Shown here: positions 59,530 to 64,000 of the stretch, one piece after another
Layout of the letters: each line of letters starts with the position of its first letter
Numbering within the stretch: the stretch's first letter is position 1
The notes under the pieces: model-generated
Databases searched by the model: none
The model's input: only the letters and a program-made list of their open reading frames with translations
What the model was told of the DNA's origin: nothing
Assembly: GCF_008807415.1 (NCBI RefSeq)
Contig: NZ_CP043626.1
Coordinates: forward strand, 930,001-994,000
From: Pseudomonas denitrificans (nom. rej.)
GTDB lineage: Bacteria > Pseudomonadota > Gammaproteobacteria > Pseudomonadales > Pseudomonadaceae
Length of the DNA stretch: 64,000 bases
Reading direction: 5' to 3'
Made by a program: the position numbers and the translations under genes

Positions 59530-60190
59530 ACTGCGGGTTGGAGTGGTCGACAGTGGTTTTGCCGAGGCTCAATCCGCGAGCGTCAGCGGTGCGCGGCGGT
59601 TCTTCCTGACTGATGACGGTCATGCTGACGGCGAGCCTGTGGTGGATGCACTGGGCCACGGCAGCGTCGTCTGCGAAGCGATTCTTTCACAGGCGCCCGA
59701 AGCTCGCCTTTCCGTCGCCCAGGTCTTCGATGAGCGTGGCGTGACCAGCCCGCTGCAGATCGCCGCCGCGCTGCACTGGCTCGGCGAGCAGGGCGTGCGG
59801 CTGATCAACCTGAGCCTGGGCGTGCGCCAGGACCGGCCGATCCTGCGCGAAGCCGTGACGGAGCTGATCGAGGCCGGCGTACTGGTTTGCGCGTCCAGCC
59901 CGGCGCGGGGCGAGCCGGTGTTCCCGGCAAGCTACGCGGGGGTGATCCGGGTGACCGGCGATGCCCGTTGCGGCGAGGGCGAGTGGTCCTGGCTGGACAG
60001 CCCGCAGGCCGATTTCGGTGCGGCGGTGAAGGTGGGCGGGCGCTCCGGTGCGAGCCTGGGATGCGCGGCATTCGCTGGGCATCTGGCGGCGCTGCTGGCG
60101 GAGCGGCCGGAGCTGTCGAATGTTCAGCTCGTCGAGCTGATGCGGGCGCGGGCGGCTTTTCGGGGGATTGAGCGGAGGGTGGGGTTGTGA
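59519..60190 (+). CDS. qhpE: Subtilisin-like maturation protease (QhpE-like)
   Basis: The 223-aa protein is a short S8-family serine protease without prodomain or signal peptide, so it is cytoplasmic. The triad is Asp11 (VGVVDSGF), His47 (ALGHGSVV) and Ser179 (RSGASLGCAAFAG). Small size and position after the exporter match QhpE, which removes the leader of the amine dehydrogenase gamma subunit after cross-linking. ATG 59519 overlaps the exporter stop by 11 bases; an earlier in-frame start at 59477 would add a Cys/Arg-rich stretch inside qhpF. Confidence 0.82.
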   Translation: MRPELRVGVVDSGFAEAQSASVSGARRFFLTDDGHADGEPVVDALGHGSVVCEAILSQAPEARLSVAQVFDERGVTSPLQIAAALHWLGEQGVRLINLSLGVRQDRPILREAVTELIEAGVLVCASSPARGEPVFPASYAGVIRVTGDARCGEGEWSWLDSPQADFGAAVKVGGRSGASLGCAAFAGHLAALLAERPELSNVQLVELMRARAAFRGIERRVGL

Positions 60191-60207
60191 GTGGAGGTCG
60201 AGTCCGT

Positions 60208-60360
60208 CCCCCTCACCCCAGCCCTCTCCCGGAGGGAGAGGGGGCCGTCCTCCGTAGGGGCTCATCTCTGGCGTTTGTCCATTGCTATCGGCGTGCGCAG
60301 AAACCTCCAAAAGCACCGAACAGTCCCCTCTCCCTCTGGAAGAGGGTTAGGGTGAGGGCA
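60208..60360. repeat. Two CTCTCCC-type repeats (family D) between qhpE and qhpG
   Basis: CCCCCTCACCCCAGCCCTCT with CCCGGAGGGAGAGGG at 60208-60243 and CCCCTCTCCCTCTGGAAGAG with GGTTAGGGTGAGGGC at 60326-60360. They may separate qhpG from the upstream genes. Confidence 0.65.
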
Positions 60361-60368
60361 TCCGGAGC

Positions 60369-61685
60369 ATGACTGATCTCCCCATCCTGATCCTCGGCGC
60401 CGGTCCTGCCGGAGCGGCGGTCGCCCTCGGCCTGCGCCGCCTCGGACACCCCGTCACCGTGATCAGTGAATGGCGTCGCTTCGCTGCGGTGGAAGGTGTG
60501 TCCCAGCGCGTGCTGGAAGGTCTGCGCAATTCCGGCCTGCAGCGCGCACTGGCGTGCGCCGCGCCGCCGTCGCAACGGCGCGTGCACTGGAACGGCGTGG
60601 CAAGCGCGCAGAACATCGAATGCGTCCTCGACCGCCCGCGCTTCGATGCCGGGCTGCGCGAGGACCTGAAGCAGGCCGGCGTCGAACTGATCGAAGCCCA
60701 GGTGCTGGCCGTGGCGGAAGAAGCCCCCGGCTGGCGGGTAAAGCTCGAAGGCGGCCGCGAAGTGCAGGGCGCCTTTCTGGTCGAGGCCCGCGGCCGGCAG
60801 GCGCCGCTGAACCAGAAGGGCAACAAGGCCCGGCGCGGCCCGGAAACCCTCAGCCTGCTCAATCGCTGGCAGGGCGCGCCCGGTCCGCTGGCGACGGCGG
60901 TGGAAAGCCTGGCCGATGGCTGGGCATGGATGGCGCGGCTGGAGGACGGGCGCTGCTACTGGCAGCTCACCCTGGATGTCGCCTGCAGCCAACTGCCGCC
61001 CCGCGAGCAGTTGCTGGACTACTGCCGCGAGCGCCGCGCCGCGTCGACGCTGGTCCGACAGTTCTTCGGCGATGCCGCCGAGCACGAGCTGGACCTGCAC
61101 GCCCGCAGCAGCACGGCGATCCTCTGCCTGGAAGCCTGTGGCGACCACTGGATTCGCGTGGGCGATGCGGCGATGGCCGTGGACCCGCTGTCCGGCAATG
61201 GCATCTTCCAGTCGCTGTCCTCGGCCCTGCAGGCGCCGCTGGTGATCAACACGCTGCTGCGCGCGCCGGAGCGGGTGGAGTTGGCCAAGCGCTTCCATCA
61301 GCAGCGGGTCGAGCAGTTGTTCCTGCGCTTCGCCCGTGTCGGCCGCGACTTCTATGCCAGCGAAACGCAGTGGGCCGATCTGCCGTTCTGGCAGGCGCGC
61401 CGCGCCTGGCCCGACGAGCAGCCGAGCCACATGTCGGCGGACTTCGCCAGCCTGCGTATCGAGCGCGCTCCCGTGTTGAAGGGTGAGTTCGTCGACGAGG
61501 CGGAAGTGGTGGTCAGCGCCGATCAGCCGCTGGGCATCTGGCACCTCGACGGGCTGGAGCTGGCGCCCTGGCTGCGGCGGTTGCGCGCGGAGCCCGAGGC
61601 CCAGGTGCTGGCAGACCTGCCGCCGGAGCGCCGCCGGGCCTTCCAGGGCTGGCTGCTGTCCCAGGGATATCGTCCGCGATCCTGA
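60369..61685 (+). CDS. qhpG: FAD-dependent monooxygenase (QhpG-like)
   Basis: The 438-aa flavoprotein has GAGPAG at 10-15 and the second FAD motif in IRVGDAAMAVDPLSGNGIFQ, as in the single-component flavin monooxygenase and halogenase group. In the Qhp set, QhpG hydroxylates a Trp of the gamma subunit during CTQ cofactor formation; the adjacent qhpF and qhpE homologues support this reading. Long C-terminal half (about 310-438) is typical of QhpG-like proteins. Confidence 0.8.
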   Translation: MTDLPILILGAGPAGAAVALGLRRLGHPVTVISEWRRFAAVEGVSQRVLEGLRNSGLQRALACAAPPSQRRVHWNGVASAQNIECVLDRPRFDAGLREDLKQAGVELIEAQVLAVAEEAPGWRVKLEGGREVQGAFLVEARGRQAPLNQKGNKARRGPETLSLLNRWQGAPGPLATAVESLADGWAWMARLEDGRCYWQLTLDVACSQLPPREQLLDYCRERRAASTLVRQFFGDAAEHELDLHARSSTAILCLEACGDHWIRVGDAAMAVDPLSGNGIFQSLSSALQAPLVINTLLRAPERVELAKRFHQQRVEQLFLRFARVGRDFYASETQWADLPFWQARRAWPDEQPSHMSADFASLRIERAPVLKGEFVDEAEVVVSADQPLGIWHLDGLELAPWLRRLRAEPEAQVLADLPPERRRAFQGWLLSQGYRPRS

Positions 61686-61702
61686 TTGCGCAGCCCCCGT
61701 CA

Positions 61703-61737
61703 TGGCGGATAACGCCGCTGGCGCTATGCGCCCTACG
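61703..61737. repeat. Family C single unit
   Basis: GGCGGATAACGCCGCTGGCG then CTATGCGCCCTACG. The 316-base gap after qhpG holds this, a family B doublet and another family C unit, and no gene. Confidence 0.65.
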
Positions 61738-61766
61738 GTCCGCTGGACGTTCGCGTGAGGGCTCTT

Positions 61767-61850
61767 CGCAGGATGGCGTGGAGCGAAGCGATACCCATCA
61801 ATTCCTGGGAGGGGCCGCTCGATGGGTATCGCAAGCTCCACCCATCCTAC
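61767..61850. repeat. REPIN-like doublet, family B
   Basis: CGCAGGATGGCGTGGAGCGA, AGCGATACCCATC and inverted GATGGGTATCGCAAGCTCCA, CCCATCCTAC. Confidence 0.75.
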
Positions 61851-61875
61851 TCCGGCGCTAGCCGGTGACTGGGTG

Positions 61876-61910
61876 TGACGGATAACACCGTAGGCGTTAT
61901 GCGCCCTACG
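61876..61910. repeat. Family C single unit
   Basis: TGACGGATAACACCGTAGGC then GTTATGCGCCCTACG, an unpaired copy. Confidence 0.6.
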
Positions 61911-62013
61911 GATCTGTTTTTTGTCCCAGGGCTATCGACTGCAGCTTTAACCACTTCACGGAATTTCGAGGCCGCGTCGGGCGATGATGCCCGGCTGACC
62001 GATGGAGAATCCC

Positions 62014-62541
62014 ATGGCCTTCCTGCGATCCGCTTTCGCCCTGTCGCTGATCCTGCTGACGCTCTTCGATACTTCGCTGGCGGCCTCGACGTCGGCGACC
62101 GATAGCGCCAGCGCCGAACGCTTCCTGCGCCGGCTGTACGCCAGCTATACGCCGGACGGCCCGGGCGTGCCGAACCCGACATTGAAGGAAGAGGACGTCT
62201 ACGATGCCTCGCTGATCGCACTGATGAAGGCTGACCAGGACGCCGCCGATGGCGAGTTGGGCTACCTCGGTGGCGACCCGTTGTGTGATTGCCAGGACTG
62301 GGGCGATATCAAGGTGAAGTCGCTGGCGTTCACTCCGGTGGACGACGAGCGCATCAAGGCGCGGGTAGTGCTCAAGGATGCCCTGACGGGGGAGGATCGC
62401 GATCTCGGCCTGTTGCTGCATCGCACGGCTGGCGGCTGGCTTGTCGAAGACTGCTTCAACGAGCAGGGCAGCCTGGCCGAGAACCTGCGGCATAGCACCC
62501 TGGAACTGCTGCAGCTGAAGAAGGGCGCGAGCAAGCCCTGA
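62014..62541 (+). CDS. Exported DUF3828-like protein
   Basis: ATG 62014 is chosen because GGAG stands six bases before it; an ATG at 62002 in the same frame contains that GGAG. The 175-aa product has a signal peptide (MAFLRSAFALSLILLTLFDT, cleavage after about SLAA) and one compact domain with ERFLRRLYASYTPDGPGVPN, DPLCDCQDWGDIKVKSL and GGWLVEDCFNEQGSL, the DUF3828 pattern. It is likely periplasmic. Function is unknown. It ends at a bidirectional terminator shared with the convergent aldehyde dehydrogenase gene. Confidence 0.75.
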   Translation: MAFLRSAFALSLILLTLFDTSLAASTSATDSASAERFLRRLYASYTPDGPGVPNPTLKEEDVYDASLIALMKADQDAADGELGYLGGDPLCDCQDWGDIKVKSLAFTPVDDERIKARVVLKDALTGEDRDLGLLLHRTAGGWLVEDCFNEQGSLAENLRHSTLELLQLKKGASKP

Positions 62542-62584
62542 CGTACATTGTAGGAGCGGTGTGGGCGTTGTGATGCGCAATAAA

Positions 62585-62606
62585 AAAGGCCCCTCGAGGG
62601 GCCTTT
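62585..62606. terminator. Bidirectional intrinsic terminator
   Basis: AAAGGCCCCTC-GAGGGGCCTTT is a perfect 22-base palindrome with A and T tracts on either side, placed between the convergent ends of the DUF3828-like gene and the aldehyde dehydrogenase gene. Confidence 0.93.
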
Positions 62607-62619
62607 CTTGTGGGGCGAC

Positions 62620-64000
62620 TTACTTGCGGTCGATCCACACGGTCTGCGGGTTGGTGAACTCGCGCAGGCCGAAGTGCGACAGCTCGCGACCGAAGCCGCT
62701 CTTCTTCACGCCGCCGATCGGTACGCGGGGATCGGAGGCGGAGAAGCCGTTGATGAACACGCCGCCGCTGACCAGGCGACGGGCCATGTGCTGGGCCTTG
62801 GCCTTGTCGGCGGACCAGATCGCGCCGGAGAGACCGAACTCGCTGTCGTTGGCCAGCTCCAGGGCGTGCTCGGCGTCTCGGGCGACGATCAGCGAAGCGA
62901 CGGGGCCGAAGATTTCCTTCTTGAACGCGGTGTTGCCCGGCTTTACGTCGGCCAGCACGGTCGGCGCGTAGTAGTTGCCTTCGCCTTCAAGCTTGTGGCC
63001 GCCCAGCAGCAGGGTGGCGCCATCGGCGATGGCCTGCTGAACCTGGCCGTCCAGTTCGTCGCGCAGGTCGAAGCGGGCCATCGGGCCGACGAAGGTGTCG
63101 TCCGCCAGCGGGTCGCCGATCTTCAGCGCCTTGACGGCAGCCAGCAGCTTCTCGGTGAAGGCCGGGGCGATGGATTCTTCGAGGATCATGCGCTTGGCGG
63201 CGATGCAAACCTGGCCGCAGTTGCCGAAGCGGCTGGCGACGGCGGCTTTCACGGCGGCATCGAGGTCGGCGTCGGCGAGCACGATGAAGGCGTCGGAACC
63301 GCCCAGCTCCAGCACGCACTTCTTCAGCGCGGCACCGGCCTGGGAGGCGATGGCGGCGCCCGCGCCGACACTGCCGGTCACGGCGATGGAGGCGATGCGG
63401 TTATCGGCGATGGCCTTGGAGACCAGCGGCGGCTCGACGTTCAGCACCTCGAACACGCCTTCGGGCAGGCCGGCCTGCAGCCACGCGTCGCGCAGCTGAT
63501 AGGCGCAGCCCATGACGTTCGGCGCGTGCTTGAGGACGTAGGTGTTGCCGCCCAGGATGATGCTCACCGCGCCACGCATGACCTGCCAGGTGGGGAAGTT
63601 CCACGGCATCACGGCCAGCACCGGGCCCAGCGGCAGGTAGGAGATGTACGCGCCTTCGATGCTGGTCTTCTCGTCTTCGAGCATGGCCGGGCCGTTGTCG
63701 GCGTACCACTCGCAGAGGTTGGCGCACTTGTTGATCTCGCCACGGGCCTGGGTGACCGGCATGCCCATTTCCTGGGCTTCCATGCGGGCCATCGGCTCGA
63801 CGTTGGCGCGCAGGACTTCGGCCATCTTGCGCAGCACGGCGACACGTTCGGCGATGCTGGTGTCGCGCCATTGGCGGAACGCGGCATCGGTGCGGGCCAG
63901 CGAGGTTTCCAGCTGGGCGGCGTCTTCGAAGGTGTAGCGGGCCAGTTCCTGGCCGGTGGCGGGGCTGCGGGAGATGGCAGCGGGGATGGCGGCGATCTGG
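62620..64000 (-). CDS. Aldehyde dehydrogenase (succinate-semialdehyde dehydrogenase-like), 5' end outside the window
   Basis: About 460 codons are visible and the frame stays open to the right edge, so the N terminus is missing. NAD(P)-dependent aldehyde dehydrogenase blocks are PLGPVLAVMPWNFPTWQVMR, AVTGSVGAGAAIA, LELGGSDAFIV with the catalytic Glu, and FGNCGQVCIAAKRM with the catalytic Cys. The C terminus GVKKSGFGRELSHFGLREFT is typical of the Sad/GabD2-like group. Since amine dehydrogenase yields aldehydes and qhp maturation genes lie nearby, it may oxidise the aldehyde product. The exact substrate cannot be read. Confidence 0.9.
   Translation of the reverse strand, partial: QIAAIPAAISRSPATGQELARYTFEDAAQLETSLARTDAAFRQWRDTSIAERVAVLRKMAEVLRANVEPMARMEAQEMGMPVTQARGEINKCANLCEWYADNGPAMLEDEKTSIEGAYISYLPLGPVLAVMPWNFPTWQVMRGAVSIILGGNTYVLKHAPNVMGCAYQLRDAWLQAGLPEGVFEVLNVEPPLVSKAIADNRIASIAVTGSVGAGAAIASQAGAALKKCVLELGGSDAFIVLADADLDAAVKAAVASRFGNCGQVCIAAKRMILEESIAPAFTEKLLAAVKALKIGDPLADDTFVGPMARFDLRDELDGQVQQAIADGATLLLGGHKLEGEGNYYAPTVLADVKPGNTAFKKEIFGPVASLIVARDAEHALELANDSEFGLSGAIWSADKAKAQHMARRLVSGGVFINGFSASDPRVPIGGVKKSGFGRELSHFGLREFTNPQTVWIDRK

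Overview
The window looks like chromosome of a high-GC Pseudomonas. The evidence is gene content (pob/pca/ben/cat aromatic catabolism, liu leucine catabolism, hbc 3-hydroxybutyrate catabolism, a fimU-pilVWXY1E minor pilin operon, an OprD-family porin) and many Pseudomonas-style REP/REPIN repeats. I cannot fix the species from sequence alone; a P. nitroreducens/P. citronellolis-like lineage would fit. Layout: 1-4.6 kb is accessory DNA with a small membrane protein, a Phd/PIN toxin-antitoxin pair, a Bro-N protein and an AT-rich insert (about 2.41-4.60 kb) holding an OLD-like ATPase plus a TOPRIM-like partner, probably an anti-phage pair. 4.6-8.1 kb holds a membrane-anchored catalase-fold protein and a RoxA-like di-haem cytochrome c. 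8.3-8.8 kb has an ECF-sigma-like domain fused to a membrane segment and lacking a normal start codon. 9.0-17.4 kb is the 4-hydroxybenzoate/protocatechuate block (pobA, pobR, pcaQ, pcaHG, zapE, pcaR, pcaK). 17.6-24.8 kb is the minor pilin operon. 25.0-34.3 kb is the benzoate/catechol block (benR, cupin, benABCD, catR, catBCA). 34.6-40.3 kb is the convergent lower pathway (pcaIJF, pcaBDC). 40.6-48.2 kb is a 3-hydroxybutyrate/acetoacetate regulon under a sigma-54 activator. 48.3-55.7 kb is liuRABCDE. 55.9-61.7 kb has a second sigma-54 activator followed by qhpF-qhpE-qhpG-type maturation genes for quinohemoprotein amine dehydrogenase. The window ends with a DUF3828-like protein and the C-terminal part of an aldehyde dehydrogenase. 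How the genes work together: benzoate (benABCD, catBCA) and 4-hydroxybenzoate (pobA, pcaHG, pcaBCD) both reach beta-ketoadipate, which pcaIJ and pcaF convert to succinyl-CoA and acetyl-CoA, so the beta-ketoadipate pathway appears complete apart from a frameshift in pcaK. Leucine breakdown (liu) ends in acetoacetate plus acetyl-CoA; the neighbouring bdhA and acetoacetyl-CoA synthetase handle the same acetoacetate pool. Regulatory sites can be read for most blocks: three groups of PcaR boxes, a PcaQ-type palindrome overlapping the pcaQ stop codon, a two-half-site BenR/XylS operator before benA, a CatR-type palindrome, a MerR palindrome over the liuR promoter, and two sigma-54 promoters, one with paired GTCTC-N6-GAGAC palindromes. 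Most striking non-coding signal: two palindromic elements (43534-43657 and 55120-55238) share identical single-stranded blocks, while their three helices differ in sequence but keep complementarity. Intergenic gaps also carry three REPIN-like families that all begin GTAGG and end CCTAC. Two genes, pcaK and pilY1, each carry a one-base deletion at a short C run and are otherwise intact, so sequencing error must be excluded before calling them broken.
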